Source: DAOTWA01 sp034435955
GTDB taxonomy: Bacteria; Chloroflexota; Anaerolineae; Anaerolineales; Anaerolineaceae
Direction of reading: 5' to 3'
Assembly: GCA_034435955.1 (NCBI GenBank)
Contig: DAOTWA010000049.1
Coordinates: forward strand, 1-50,694
Length of the DNA: 50,694 nt
Below are positions 1 through 9,563 of the stretch, in pieces. The notes beneath the pieces are model-generated. The model made no database searches. It saw only the letters and a program-made list of their open reading frames with translations, and was not told where the DNA came from. The position numbers and the translations under genes are program-made. The stretch's first letter is position 1, and each line of letters opens with the position of its first letter.

Positions 1-783
1 GTGTATCCTATGAGCTCTGCCGCGAAGAAGACTGTGGCTATCATCCAGGCGCGCTTCGCCTCAAGTCGACTGCCGGGAAAAGTGCTGATGGATTTGGGCG
101 GTCAGCCAGTACTGGCATGGTGCGTACTGCGGTTACAGCGGGCGCGCTCGGTAGATCAGGTGGTGGTGGCCACCTCCCAGGATGCGGCCGATGATGCGAT
201 TGTGAGGCTATGTCAGGCGCATCAGTGGCCAGTTTACCGCGGTAGCCAATACGACGTGCTCGACCGTTACTATCAGGCGGCCAGGCAGTTGCGCGCCGAG
301 GTGATTGTCCGGGTGACAGCCGACTGTCCCTTCATTGATCCGGGGTTGGTCGACCAGGTTGTGGCTGAGTTCCACCGCACTGGCGCCGACTTTGCCGCCA
401 ACCGCCTGCCGCCGCCGCTGAAGCGCACCTATCCCATCGGTTTAGATACCGAAGTGTGCTCCTTCGCCGGATTGGAACGAGCCTGGAAAGAGGCCAAGGA
501 GAAATTCGAGCGCGAGCACGTCATGCCATATTTTTACGATCAGCCGGGCAGGTTCAAGGTTCACGTAGTAAATCACGACCCGGATTACGGCAGCCTGCGA
601 TGGACGCTGGATACGGCGGAGGACCTCAACCTGCTGCGCGCCGTAGTCGAACGGTTGGATGGGCGCATGGACTTCTCCTGGCAGGAGGTGCTGGCTTTGT
701 TTCAACGCGAGCCCGAGCTGGCGCGCATCAACGCAGCGGTGAAGCACAAGACCGGCATGGATGTGGACAAGCGCGCCGGGTAA
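1..783 (+). CDS. SpsF-type cytidylyltransferase (glycan nucleotide-sugar activation)
   Basis: This protein looks like the SpsF/acylneuraminate cytidylyltransferase-like family, which moves a CMP group from CTP onto a sugar for a surface polysaccharide. The N-terminus carries the nucleotide-binding signature AIIQARFASSRLPGKVL, followed by ADCPFIDP around residue 108, the usual second motif of the fold. The length of about 257-260 residues is normal for SpsF. The reading frame is open from base 1 with GTG, but an ATG at base 10 is a more ordinary start, and the gene could also begin upstream of the window. It heads a run of same-strand glycan genes. The exact sugar substrate cannot be told from sequence. 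Confidence 0.8.
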   Translation: MYPMSSAAKKTVAIIQARFASSRLPGKVLMDLGGQPVLAWCVLRLQRARSVDQVVVATSQDAADDAIVRLCQAHQWPVYRGSQYDVLDRYYQAARQLRAEVIVRVTADCPFIDPGLVDQVVAEFHRTGADFAANRLPPPLKRTYPIGLDTEVCSFAGLERAWKEAKEKFEREHVMPYFYDQPGRFKVHVVNHDPDYGSLRWTLDTAEDLNLLRAVVERLDGRMDFSWQEVLALFQREPELARINAAVKHKTGMDVDKRAG

Positions 784-829
784 TGCCCGCAATGCAGGCG
801 AAGGATAAGAAAGGATTCGGCATAGAGAA

Positions 830-1789
830 ATGGCGCTGATCACCATCTTCACCGCACCAAAGCCGTTCACCGATCCGCACATCGCCACCATCCAACGGAA
901 CGCCATCCGTTCCTGGCTGGCGTTGAGGCCGGAGGTCGATGTATTGCTGATCGGTGAGGAGAAGGGCATGGCGGAGGCCGCCGCCGAGCTGGGCGTTCGC
1001 CAGTTACCTGAAGTGGAGCGAAATGCGATGGGGACACCGCTGGTCTCTTCCATGTTTGAGCTGGCGCGGCGAAATTCCACCAGTCCTTTGTTGAGTTGTG
1101 TCAATGCCGATGTGATGCTTTTGCCCGATTTCATTCAAGCCGCCCGGATGGTGCGCGAACAAGCGCAGCGCTTCCTGATCGTAGGTCAGCGCTGGGATCT
1201 GAAAGTGACCGAGGAATTGGACTTTCGCACCGGCTGGGACAAAGATCTGCGCAACCGGCTGACCAGCCAGGGTAGATTGCACAAAGCGACTGGCTCGGAT
1301 TATTTTATCTTCCCGCGTGAATGCTTCACGGACATGCCGCGTTTTGCCATTGGGCGAGCGGGCTGGGATAACTGGATGATTTACGCTGGTCGGGTTCATG
1401 GCTGGCTGGTGGTGGACGCCAGCCAGGCGATTACGGTCATCCACCAAGATCACGATTATTCCCACCTGCCCGGCGGCCAGCCGCACTATCGCCTGCCAGA
1501 AACAGGTGAAAACGTGCGTCTGGCCGGCGGAAGAATGGCGATATTCGAGCTGCGGGATGCCAGCCACAATCTGGTGGACGGACGGCTGAAGCGAAAACCG
1601 CTGTCCTGGAGGCGGCTATGGCGCGAGGTGGAAATTTTCCCGCTGGTGAGATTAAACTCATCCATCCTTGGGAAGATTTTTTATGCCATCTTCCATCCGA
1701 TCAAAGCATACCGGGATATACGAAGAGGCGGCGAGGGCGCACAAAGAGCTGCCGATTTTGAAAATGCCCAGGTCAGCAAAGATGGATAG
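830..1789 (+). CDS. Glycosyltransferase-like protein (GT-A type, unassigned)
   Basis: The 319-residue protein looks like a divergent GT-A-fold sugar transferase. It has an N-terminal beta-alpha start (ITIFTAPKPF), a region with NADVMLLPDF near residue 93 that resembles the metal-binding and acceptor part of GT2-like enzymes, and a later Trp-rich segment (GRAGWDNWMIYAGR). No signal peptide or membrane segment is visible. It starts at an ATG 46 bases after the cytidylyltransferase, with a weak purine-rich Shine-Dalgarno. I infer glycan assembly from the fold and from the neighbouring transferases; donor and acceptor are unknown. It could also be a non-catalytic relative. Confidence 0.6.
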   Translation: MALITIFTAPKPFTDPHIATIQRNAIRSWLALRPEVDVLLIGEEKGMAEAAAELGVRQLPEVERNAMGTPLVSSMFELARRNSTSPLLSCVNADVMLLPDFIQAARMVREQAQRFLIVGQRWDLKVTEELDFRTGWDKDLRNRLTSQGRLHKATGSDYFIFPRECFTDMPRFAIGRAGWDNWMIYAGRVHGWLVVDASQAITVIHQDHDYSHLPGGQPHYRLPETGENVRLAGGRMAIFELRDASHNLVDGRLKRKPLSWRRLWREVEIFPLVRLNSSILGKIFYAIFHPIKAYRDIRRGGEGAQRAADFENAQVSKDG

Positions 1790-1854
1790 CGAATGGTGGC
1801 TCGAGAAACGAAGTCAGACATATATTAAAATTCGTCGTTTCAGGAGATTGGTTC

Positions 1855-2814
1855 ATGCGTAAGGGGCAAAACCCGGCCAAGTTCATCGCTACTGTCGCCC
1901 ATCCAGAGCGGGTAACCGTAGCCATTTTGAACTTCATCCCCTTCCAGAGCGGCTTTTATGCTCACAGCCTGGATGTGCTTAAAATTTGCCTGCACAGCGT
2001 GCGCGATGGCGCCGGGCTAACCTTTGACCTGATGGTTTTCGATAATGGCAGCTGCGCTGAGGTTCAGGATTTTCTTCTTGAGGAACAGCGCGCGGGTAAC
2101 ATTCAATACTTATTTCTTTCTTCGAAAAACCTTGGCAAGGGTGGCGCCTGGAACATCATCTTCTCTGGCGCTCCAGGCGAAATCATTGCATATGCGGACA
2201 GCGATGTGCTCTTTTCGCCAAGCTGGCTGGCGCGCTCGGTCGAACTGCTGGAAACCTACCCTAACGTCGGGATGGTGACAGCACGGCCTTTTCGTACCCG
2301 AGAGGAGCTGGTCACGAGCACCCTGTCTTGGGCTGAGAGCAATCCCGAAGTGAAAGTCGAGCGTGGGCGCCTGATACCCTGGGAGGTGTTCCGCGAGTTC
2401 GACCTGAGCCTTGGGCAGGAGGAGGTTGAGATACGCCAGCGTTATGAAACAACCCAAGACGTACGCCTGACTTATAAGGGCGTACAGGCTTTTGTGGGAG
2501 CTTCCCACTGGCAATTTTGCGCGTATAAATCGAGATTGCAGCAATTTTTGCCTTTTGAAATGGATCGCCCGATGGGTCAGGTCAGGCAACTCGACGAAAG
2601 GATGAATTCGTCTGGATTTTTACGTCTGATGGTTGCGGAACCGCTGGCGATGAATATGAGTAACAATCCGCCAGGTCATTTGGTCGAGCGAATTGGACGA
2701 TTGCAAACCCGCTCGGCCGTTCGAAGTGCGCAAGCCCTGCTGGACTTTCCCCCTTTACGGCGCGGCTTGCTTGCGCTTTACGATGCGATTTTTCGCTGGT
2801 ATTATGATCGCTAA
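1855..2814 (+). CDS. Family 2 glycosyltransferase
   Basis: This is a GT-A glycosyltransferase of the GT2 type, 319 residues. The N-terminal domain shows VTVAILNFIPF, then FDNGSCAEV for nucleotide binding near residue 62, and AYADSDVLFSPSW near residue 117, a DxD-like metal and sugar-nucleotide site. A good Shine-Dalgarno (CAGGAG) precedes the ATG. It should transfer a sugar from a nucleotide donor onto a growing glycan at the inner face of the membrane. The C-terminal half is less conserved and probably sets acceptor choice. It lies in the same transcription direction as the flanking glycan genes. Confidence 0.8.
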   Translation: MRKGQNPAKFIATVAHPERVTVAILNFIPFQSGFYAHSLDVLKICLHSVRDGAGLTFDLMVFDNGSCAEVQDFLLEEQRAGNIQYLFLSSKNLGKGGAWNIIFSGAPGEIIAYADSDVLFSPSWLARSVELLETYPNVGMVTARPFRTREELVTSTLSWAESNPEVKVERGRLIPWEVFREFDLSLGQEEVEIRQRYETTQDVRLTYKGVQAFVGASHWQFCAYKSRLQQFLPFEMDRPMGQVRQLDERMNSSGFLRLMVAEPLAMNMSNNPPGHLVERIGRLQTRSAVRSAQALLDFPPLRRGLLALYDAIFRWYYDR

Positions 2815-2840
2815 ATTCCTTAAAGGCTGCCCGGTATTGT

Positions 2841-4286
2841 ATGGCTGAACCAACACTCATGATCAGCGCCGATCACGGTCTTTCCATCGTCTATTTTCTG
2901 CAGACCGATGTTCTGCCCACGCTGCTGGCGGGTGGGGCGAGGGTGGTTTTGCTGACCGATGATGGGCTTAAGGATCAGATCCAGGCGCGTTTCGGCCAGC
3001 CTGGATTAACAGTGGAAGGATTGCGATTAGACCAGCTTCGTCGCTATTTCAACACTCACCACCGCACTCTGCAATATTGGCTGCACTTCCTGCGCTGGAT
3101 GGGCGGCTCGCGACGGATCAACACAGCCGCGATGGACGGGCATCTGGCGCAGATGGGGGTGGAGGCCTCGCGCGGTGGTAAGATGCTCATGCCGGCGATC
3201 CGTGCGCTGACTTATGGGCTGCGACGGTCGGCGCTCTTACGCAAGTGGTTGGTCAATTATCAAATGCGTTTCACGCCTCAGATTTACGGGGATCTATTCG
3301 ATAAATATCAACCGCAGCTCGTGGTCGCCAGCACTCCGGGCTGGCGCTGGGACCGCTATCTGTTGCGGGAAGCACACCGGCGAGGTGTGGCGACCGCAGC
3401 GGCCATCATCGGCTGGGATAACCCAAGCAGCTACCGATTGCCGGGCGCGCCAGTGGATTGGGTAACCTGCTGGTCGGATATTCAAAAGAAAGAACTGGTG
3501 CTTGGCTCGGATTGGCCTGAGAAACAGGTAAACGTCGGTGGTATTCCCTCATATGATGGGTACTTCCTGGGCACCTGGCGTGTGCCTCGTGAGGAATATT
3601 ATGCCCGGCACGGCCTAGATCCCCAGAGGAAACTCATTGCATATGCTTCCAGCTTCGTCACTTTTGCACCCAATCTACGCAATATCCAATCGCTGGTTCG
3701 GCTGGTCGCTTCAGACGGGCTGATCCAGCCAGCACAACTGCTGATTCGCCTGCACCCGAACCATTTCTTGAAGGGAAGCCTTTACGAAAAGGAAGCCGAG
3801 CAGGTACGGGCGCTGGTTCGTGAGAACCCCCATGTACATTTGGTCGAGCCGGTGCCCCTGGGCGGCGAATTGGGCTATTACTCCGGCGAAGACATGCCTG
3901 AAAAGGATTCCATGATGGCGTACGCTGACGTCTTCGTAACGGTCTATTCGACCATGGTGGTGGAGACAGCCATCCACGACAGACCAATCGTAAGCGCGTG
4001 CCTGGATACTCCGGGGGGATGGAACACAGCCGGTAAGTTTTCCCTGCCGCTGTCACAAATCGGCAACTGGCCGACCCACCTGCGTTTTCGCGAAGCAAGT
4101 GCCGGGTTGGTAGCCTCCGAGGAGGATACGCTCCGCGAAGCGATCAACTTTTATCTGCAAAACCCGAAAGCTCATAGCGCCGAACGGCGGGCATTTGTCG
4201 AACGCGAGGTGACCTATACGGATGGGAGCGCCGGGCGGCGTACTGGCGAGTACTTCCTTTCACGATTGGGAAAGAGGGGTGTATGA
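2841..4286 (+). CDS. GT-B-like surface polysaccharide biosynthesis protein
   Basis: The 481-residue protein resembles the GT-B-fold enzymes seen in capsule and teichoic-acid-like synthesis, including CDP-glycerol glycerophosphotransferase relatives. The N-terminal half opens with a sensor-like TLMISADHG strand. The C-terminal half contains LLIRLHPNHF near residue 302 and a late ADVFVTVYSTMVVETAIHD block near residue 363, the typical phosphate and nucleotide-binding region of such transferases. Its last four bases overlap the next start (ATGA), so the two genes are probably translated together. I infer a transfer step in glycan assembly; donor and acceptor are unknown. Confidence 0.65.
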   Translation: MAEPTLMISADHGLSIVYFLQTDVLPTLLAGGARVVLLTDDGLKDQIQARFGQPGLTVEGLRLDQLRRYFNTHHRTLQYWLHFLRWMGGSRRINTAAMDGHLAQMGVEASRGGKMLMPAIRALTYGLRRSALLRKWLVNYQMRFTPQIYGDLFDKYQPQLVVASTPGWRWDRYLLREAHRRGVATAAAIIGWDNPSSYRLPGAPVDWVTCWSDIQKKELVLGSDWPEKQVNVGGIPSYDGYFLGTWRVPREEYYARHGLDPQRKLIAYASSFVTFAPNLRNIQSLVRLVASDGLIQPAQLLIRLHPNHFLKGSLYEKEAEQVRALVRENPHVHLVEPVPLGGELGYYSGEDMPEKDSMMAYADVFVTVYSTMVVETAIHDRPIVSACLDTPGGWNTAGKFSLPLSQIGNWPTHLRFREASAGLVASEEDTLREAINFYLQNPKAHSAERRAFVEREVTYTDGSAGRRTGEYFLSRLGKRGV

Positions 4287-5269
4287 AGATCCTGATCGCC
4301 GGCTTGGGCTCGATCGGGCGCCGTCACCTGCGCAACCTGCGCGCCCTGGGTGAGACGGACATCCTCCTCTATCGCACCCACCAGGCCACTTTGCCGGACG
4401 AGGAGCTGGCTGGCCTTCCGGTGGAAAATGACCTTCAACGCGCTCTGAATCATCGGCCAGAAGCGGTCATCGTGGCCAATCCAACCGCGCTGCACCTGGA
4501 CGTGGCCATCCCGGCTGCGCAAGCAGGCTGCTCATTATTGATGGAAAAACCGCTCTCGCACAATCTGGAGCGGATTGGAGAATTGGCCGAAGCGCTGCGC
4601 ACGAGCGGCGCTCGTGCTCTGGTGGGTTTCCAATTTCGTTTCCACCCGGGGTTGCGCAAAGCCGCTGAAATCCTGGCTTCAGAAAGGCTTGGGAAGCCCG
4701 TCTCAGCCCGGGCGCGTTGGGGCGAGTACCTGCCCGCCTGGCACCCGTGGGAAGATTACCGCAATGGCTATTCAGCGCGCGCTGACCTTGGCGGAGGTGT
4801 GGTGTTGACCCTCAGCCACCCGCTGGATTATCTGCGCTGGCTGCTGGGCGAGGTGGAAGCATTATGGGCTTTCACCGGCCGGCGCGGCGGACTTGGAATT
4901 GAGGTAGAGGACACAGCCGAAATCGGGCTGCGTTTCCTGAGCGGCGTATTGGCCAGCGTCCACTTGGATTACGTTCAGCGGCCACCTCGCCATGACCTGG
5001 AAATCGTCTGCACAGGTGGGACTTTGCGCTGGGACAACGCCGATGGGACGCTGCGCGTCTTCGAGGCGGCAAGCGGTGACTGGGAACAATATACCCCGCC
5101 AGAGGGGTTCGAGCGCAACGATCTTTTCCTGGAAGAGATGCGCCACTTTCTGGCCTTAGCCCGCGGTGAGGTTGAGCCCGCCTGCACACTGGAGGATGGC
5201 ATCCAGGCATTGAAGCTGGCTCTGGCAGCGCTGAAATCGGCCAGCGAAGGGCGTTTGATCGAGCTCTGA
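4283..5269 (+). CDS. Gfo/Idh/MocA family oxidoreductase
   Basis: This NAD(P)-dependent oxidoreductase has the N-terminal Rossmann motif IAGLGSIGRRHLRNL and the family hallmark EKPLSHN near residue 90, where the lysine takes part in catalysis. The C-terminal domain is the alpha/beta substrate-binding part, with YRNGYSARADLGGGV. The length of 328 residues is normal. In glycan loci this family oxidises or epimerises nucleotide sugars or free sugars. The ATGA overlap with the preceding gene suggests translational coupling. Its exact substrate is unknown, but the context favours preparation of an unusual sugar for the glycan. Confidence 0.85.
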   Translation: MKILIAGLGSIGRRHLRNLRALGETDILLYRTHQATLPDEELAGLPVENDLQRALNHRPEAVIVANPTALHLDVAIPAAQAGCSLLMEKPLSHNLERIGELAEALRTSGARALVGFQFRFHPGLRKAAEILASERLGKPVSARARWGEYLPAWHPWEDYRNGYSARADLGGGVVLTLSHPLDYLRWLLGEVEALWAFTGRRGGLGIEVEDTAEIGLRFLSGVLASVHLDYVQRPPRHDLEIVCTGGTLRWDNADGTLRVFEAASGDWEQYTPPEGFERNDLFLEEMRHFLALARGEVEPACTLEDGIQALKLALAALKSASEGRLIEL

Positions 5270-5287
5270 AAAGGGTGGAACCAATCA

Positions 5288-7048
5288 ATGACCGTTCAAC
5301 CCGCGGAAGAAGTTAATAAGGCAGCCGGGAGATTGTTTCCCCGCTGGCTTTTGGCGGCGCTTTACTTCGCCGCCCTGACGGTCTTCATGACCTGGCCGCT
5401 GGCCATGCATATGCGGGATTCGGTGGTTGGCGACATCGGCGACAATGTCTACTTCGTGTGGTTGATCGGCTGGTTCAAGAAGGCGCTGTTCGAGTTGCAT
5501 GTGTCACCGTTCAACGTTTGGTTCTTGAATTACCCGCAGGGCTGGAGTCTCTCATACACAGAGATCACACCGATCAACATCGCCATGGCGCTTCCGCTCA
5601 GCTTCTTGGGCGGGCCGACCTTCGCCTACAACGCCGTGCTCATGCTGACCTTCGCGCTCTCCGGGCTGACCATGTACCTGTGGGTACAGCACCTGACGGG
5701 GCGGGCCGGCGCCGGGTTGGTGGCCGGTACGGCCTACGCCTTCCTGCCCTACCATTTCGCCCATTTTCTGATCGGCCACCTGAACCTGGCCACAATCCAA
5801 TGGTTTCCGCTGTATTTTTGGGGTTTGTGGGCTACGCTCGAAGCGCGCAAATGGTCATGGAAGCCGGCTCTGCTGGGTGGGATTGGGCTGGGATTAATCG
5901 CCCTAACTTCCCAATACTATCTTTATATGACCATTTTACTGAGCGCCTTCCTGACGGCCATCTATTTCATCTTTTATGACCGGCCGGCTGCCAGGGAGCG
6001 CGGCACGTGGCTGCGCCTGGCGGGGATGGGGTTGATCGCTTTACCGCTGGTGGCGGCGGGGATCGCCCCCTTTGTCTCCCTGCTGCGCCAGGGAGGCCTG
6101 CCGGATCGCGGTCTCAGCGTTGTGGAGATGTACTCAGCCAGCCCGACGGATTTCCTTCTGCCATCCACCGACCATTTCTTGTGGGGCGCCTGGATCGGCT
6201 CTCATTTTAATCGTGATATGTGGGTGGAAGGCACGCTGTACATTGGGGCTCCTGTGGCAGTGTTAGCGGCCCTGGCCGGCTTAAAGCGGCGCGAGAGCGG
6301 GCAAGGTCGCCTGTTGGCAGTGATGTTGTGGACCGGAATGCTGGCCTTCGTGCTTGCGTTGGGAACCAACTTGCATTGGAACGGCGCTCCGGTGGAGATT
6401 TCTGCGCCAGCCTTCCTGCAGGCGCGTTTAGGGCGGGCAGAGCTGCCTGTTCCGCTGCCGGGATTGCTGTTATTCAAATATTTCCCGCTGTATGCCAAGA
6501 TGCGAGTGTGGATGCGCTTCGGCGCCTTCGTGTTGGTCTTCGCCTGCGCTGCAGCAGGGATCGGCGCGGCATGGCTGCTTGCACGCGCTCGAAAGCGCTG
6601 GCAGGTCCTGCTCACCGCCCTGCTGGTGATCCTGGTTCTGGTGGATTTTTATCCCGGGCCCTATCGGCAGTTTGCCCGCATCCAGCCTCGCGCAGTAGAC
6701 GCCTGGCTGGCGCAGCAGCCGGGAAAGGGCGCAGTCGCTGTGTTCCCCTTTGCGCTGGAGGAAGACCAATCGCAGGTCTATTACACGCTGACCTATTACG
6801 GCAAACCATTCGTCGGGGGTTTTTTCAACGCATTTCCGCCAGAACAATACCAGCGCATCCGCGGGTCGATGGATGGTTTTCCAGACGCGAAGAGCGTAGC
6901 GTTGCTCCGCGAACTGGGTGTTCAATATGTGGTCGTAGATGGACCCTCCTATCAAAATGATCCCGGCCTTGTGGAGCAATGCCTGGCGCTTGGACTGATC
7001 CTAAGAGTACAATTGGACGGCCAGTTCGTCTTCGAGTTGAAGCCATGA
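5288..7048 (+). CDS. Polytopic membrane protein, GT-C-like
   Basis: The 586-residue protein has about eleven to thirteen hydrophobic segments and a soluble C-terminal tail of roughly 130 residues. An acidic pair in the first extracytoplasmic loop (VVGDIGDNVYFVW, near residue 47) fits the catalytic loop of GT-C transferases that use lipid-linked sugars. The segment YHFAHFLIGHLNLATIQWF is typical of this group of bacterial membrane proteins. A clear Shine-Dalgarno (AAGGGTGG) precedes the ATG. It probably adds a sugar on the outer side of the membrane. The assignment rests on topology and loop position, not on a recognised family name. Confidence 0.65.
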   Translation: MTVQPAEEVNKAAGRLFPRWLLAALYFAALTVFMTWPLAMHMRDSVVGDIGDNVYFVWLIGWFKKALFELHVSPFNVWFLNYPQGWSLSYTEITPINIAMALPLSFLGGPTFAYNAVLMLTFALSGLTMYLWVQHLTGRAGAGLVAGTAYAFLPYHFAHFLIGHLNLATIQWFPLYFWGLWATLEARKWSWKPALLGGIGLGLIALTSQYYLYMTILLSAFLTAIYFIFYDRPAARERGTWLRLAGMGLIALPLVAAGIAPFVSLLRQGGLPDRGLSVVEMYSASPTDFLLPSTDHFLWGAWIGSHFNRDMWVEGTLYIGAPVAVLAALAGLKRRESGQGRLLAVMLWTGMLAFVLALGTNLHWNGAPVEISAPAFLQARLGRAELPVPLPGLLLFKYFPLYAKMRVWMRFGAFVLVFACAAAGIGAAWLLARARKRWQVLLTALLVILVLVDFYPGPYRQFARIQPRAVDAWLAQQPGKGAVAVFPFALEEDQSQVYYTLTYYGKPFVGGFFNAFPPEQYQRIRGSMDGFPDAKSVALLRELGVQYVVVDGPSYQNDPGLVEQCLALGLILRVQLDGQFVFELKP

Positions 7049-7064
7049 AAAGGATGACAAACGC

Positions 7065-8690
7065 ATGCGCAAGGATATGATCCCGGCACATGTCGGTTTA
7101 TTGCTGGCGGCTGTTCTGGGCGCCGGGCTGGTGGCGTACAGCACTTCATCGGGCGTTGGGGTGGGCGGCGATGCCACGATATACATCTACTCAGCCAAAA
7201 ACCTGCTGGCCGGTCACGGCCTGGGATTGGTTGGGCCGCAGGGAGAATTCCGTCTGTTGCCATACTTCCCGCCAGGCTTCCCGCTGGCTCTGGCGGCCGT
7301 CGGTTCGTCTGGCATTGACCTGGATCTGGCCGGCCGGTGGCTAAATATCCTGCTTTTCGCCGGGATCATCGTGCTTAGCGGAGAAATGCTTCTGCGCGTC
7401 GTCCGTCCGATCGGATTGGTTATCCTGTTTGCTTGCGTTCTGGCGCTTTCTCCGCTGCTCTCGCCGGTCTACTCGTGGGTTATGTCCGAGCCGTTATGCA
7501 TATTCCTGGGCTTTCTTGGCATTGTCCTCGAGCTGGCTTTTCTGCGTCATGGTGATAAAGGCCTGGCGCTGTTAGTCTGCGCTGCGTTGGCGGCCGGTCT
7601 CTCATTCCTGACCCGTTATAGTGCGGCGGCCTTCCCTGCGGCCGGGTTGATCGGTTTGCTGTGGCTCAGCCGGCGGCCAAGACGTGAGCGGGTCCGCGAT
7701 GGGATCGTGTATGCCGTGGCGGCGGCTGCGCCAATGGCTGCCTGGCTGGCAGTGGACCTCACTCAAACTGCGACAGTCTCATCGCGCCGTTTCGAGAGTG
7801 TGGAGAGGATGGTGAGCCAATTCTTTGGCGCCTGGGGCTATCTGAAGGACGGTTTTCTGAACTGGCTGGTACCCAACTCCTGGGTAACCGCGCCGCCTTA
7901 TCCGCATATCCTGAATTCGGCCCTGGCGGCGGTCACCCTGGCAGGAGTGCTGGCCTGGGCTGTATGGGCGGCGCGAACTGCGTCCAAACACGAGGCGCAG
8001 GACGACCGCGCCGGCGAGGTTTACCGTCTGATCATCCTGCTGGGACTATTTATCGTGGCATACGTTGGCCTGGTGGTGGTGGTCTACGCATTGACTTTCC
8101 CGACCATCGACATCAACAACCGCATGCTCTCGCCGGTGCATGTGGCATTCTTATGGCTGGTGACGGCGCTGGCGGGGCTGAGCTTGAGCCGGGTACCGAA
8201 TCGGCGGTGGATCGGACAGATGGCGCTGGCGGCCTTCGGCCTGGCGACGCTCTGGTACGGCTGGCGCGATGTGCGCATCGTACGCCAGAATCAAGCCTCT
8301 GGGTTGGGGTACAATTCGGCCGACTGGCGAGAATCGGATACGATCCGCGCGGTCAAAGCGCTTCCGGCCAGCACACTGATCGTCACCAATGAGGAGACGG
8401 CCATTCTTTATCTGCTCGGGCGGCCGACGTATTCAATGCAGGAGCCCTTCCAGGTAAGCAATGCCCCGGCGGTGACCTATGGCGATGGCGATCTGGCCAC
8501 CGACAAGGGTGAACGCGTTTTCCGGCAGGACGGGGCTGCACTGGTGTTGTTCAACTCAATCCAGGATCAATTGGCGGTTTATTACGGGGATCAGGCGAGG
8601 GCTCGTCTGGCGGCGATGACGCAAGGGCTGTTCCGGGCCTTCCAGGGGAATGATGGAGCGATCTATTTCTATCGTCCGCCGGCGAACTGA
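7065..8690 (+). CDS. Polytopic membrane glycosyltransferase, GT-C-like
   Basis: This 541-residue protein has a short cytoplasmic N-terminus, an acidic first loop (GVGVGGDATIYIYSAK, near residue 30) and many membrane spans, followed by a soluble C-terminal region. The layout matches GT-C mannosyl- or arabinosyl-type transferases that use polyprenyl-phosphate sugars. The gene begins 16 bases after its neighbour, so the two membrane proteins are probably co-translated from one mRNA. I infer decoration of the surface glycan. The donor sugar is unknown and the protein could have another transport or transfer role. Confidence 0.65.
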   Translation: MRKDMIPAHVGLLLAAVLGAGLVAYSTSSGVGVGGDATIYIYSAKNLLAGHGLGLVGPQGEFRLLPYFPPGFPLALAAVGSSGIDLDLAGRWLNILLFAGIIVLSGEMLLRVVRPIGLVILFACVLALSPLLSPVYSWVMSEPLCIFLGFLGIVLELAFLRHGDKGLALLVCAALAAGLSFLTRYSAAAFPAAGLIGLLWLSRRPRRERVRDGIVYAVAAAAPMAAWLAVDLTQTATVSSRRFESVERMVSQFFGAWGYLKDGFLNWLVPNSWVTAPPYPHILNSALAAVTLAGVLAWAVWAARTASKHEAQDDRAGEVYRLIILLGLFIVAYVGLVVVVYALTFPTIDINNRMLSPVHVAFLWLVTALAGLSLSRVPNRRWIGQMALAAFGLATLWYGWRDVRIVRQNQASGLGYNSADWRESDTIRAVKALPASTLIVTNEETAILYLLGRPTYSMQEPFQVSNAPAVTYGDGDLATDKGERVFRQDGAALVLFNSIQDQLAVYYGDQARARLAAMTQGLFRAFQGNDGAIYFYRPPAN

Positions 8691-8741
8691 TCGCTAAAGG
8701 ATGCAGTTGATACAAAATCTATAAAGCAAGGGACAAGACTC

Positions 8742-9563
8742 ATGGCTACGGTATTCGATAAGTTCAGACTGGACGGCCAGGCGGCGGTGGTCACTGGCGG
8801 TGGGGGTTTGCTCGGCCGGGAGTTCTCGCGCACCCTGGCCGAGGCGGGCGCAGGGGTGGTTGTGGCCGACCTTGACCAGGGAGTCGCCGAGGAGGTGGCC
8901 GCGGGGCTGCGCAACGCCGGCTACCAGGCGCGCGCTGCCTGGGTGGACGTGACCCGGCGCGAGTCGGTGGCCGCCATGGTGGACACAGCCCTGCAGTCGT
9001 TCGGGCGGCTGGACGTGCTGGTGTGCAGCGCGGCGCTCGATCCCAAGTTCGACCCGCAGCACACCGGCGGCCACGGCAGCAACTTCGAAGATTATCCGTT
9101 GGAGGCCTGGGAACAGGCCCTGGCGGTGAATCTGACCGGCCTGTTCTTGTGCGCGCAGGCGGCGGTCAAACCCATGGTGGCGCAAAATCATGGTTCGATC
9201 ATCAACATTTGCTCTACTTATGGACTGGTGGGGCCTGATCAGCGCATTTACCAGAAACCCGGTCAGCCGCCGCAGTACAAGCCGGTCTACTATTCGGTCA
9301 CCAAAGCGGGCGTGTTGGGTCTGACCCGCTACCTGGCAACCTATTACGCGGGTACAAAGGTGCGCGCCAATGCGCTCACCCCTGGTGGGGTGTTCAATGG
9401 ACACGATGAGATCTTCGTACAGAATTACTCCGCCCGCACGGTGTTGGGGCGCATGGCAGAACGCGACGAATTGAATGGCGCGCTGCTGTTTTTGGCCTCC
9501 GACGCTTCGTCCTATATGACCGGGGCTAATCTGGTGGTCGACGGGGGGTGGACGGCATGGTAG
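8742..9563 (+). CDS. Short-chain dehydrogenase/reductase (SDR)
   Basis: The 273-residue enzyme has the classical SDR cofactor motif TGGGGLLGREF near residue 18 and the catalytic YSVTKAG block near residue 187, with a serine-containing strand (INICSTYG) before it. It should reduce or oxidise a hydroxyl or keto group of a sugar intermediate using NAD(P)H. The stop TAG overlaps the preferred start of the next gene (ATGGTAG), so translation of the two is probably coupled. Since the next gene is a NeuA-type fusion, I infer that this SDR acts on a precursor of the nonulosonic acid made here; the substrate is not proven. Confidence 0.85.
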   Translation: MATVFDKFRLDGQAAVVTGGGGLLGREFSRTLAEAGAGVVVADLDQGVAEEVAAGLRNAGYQARAAWVDVTRRESVAAMVDTALQSFGRLDVLVCSAALDPKFDPQHTGGHGSNFEDYPLEAWEQALAVNLTGLFLCAQAAVKPMVAQNHGSIINICSTYGLVGPDQRIYQKPGQPPQYKPVYYSVTKAGVLGLTRYLATYYAGTKVRANALTPGGVFNGHDEIFVQNYSARTVLGRMAERDELNGALLFLASDASSYMTGANLVVDGGWTAW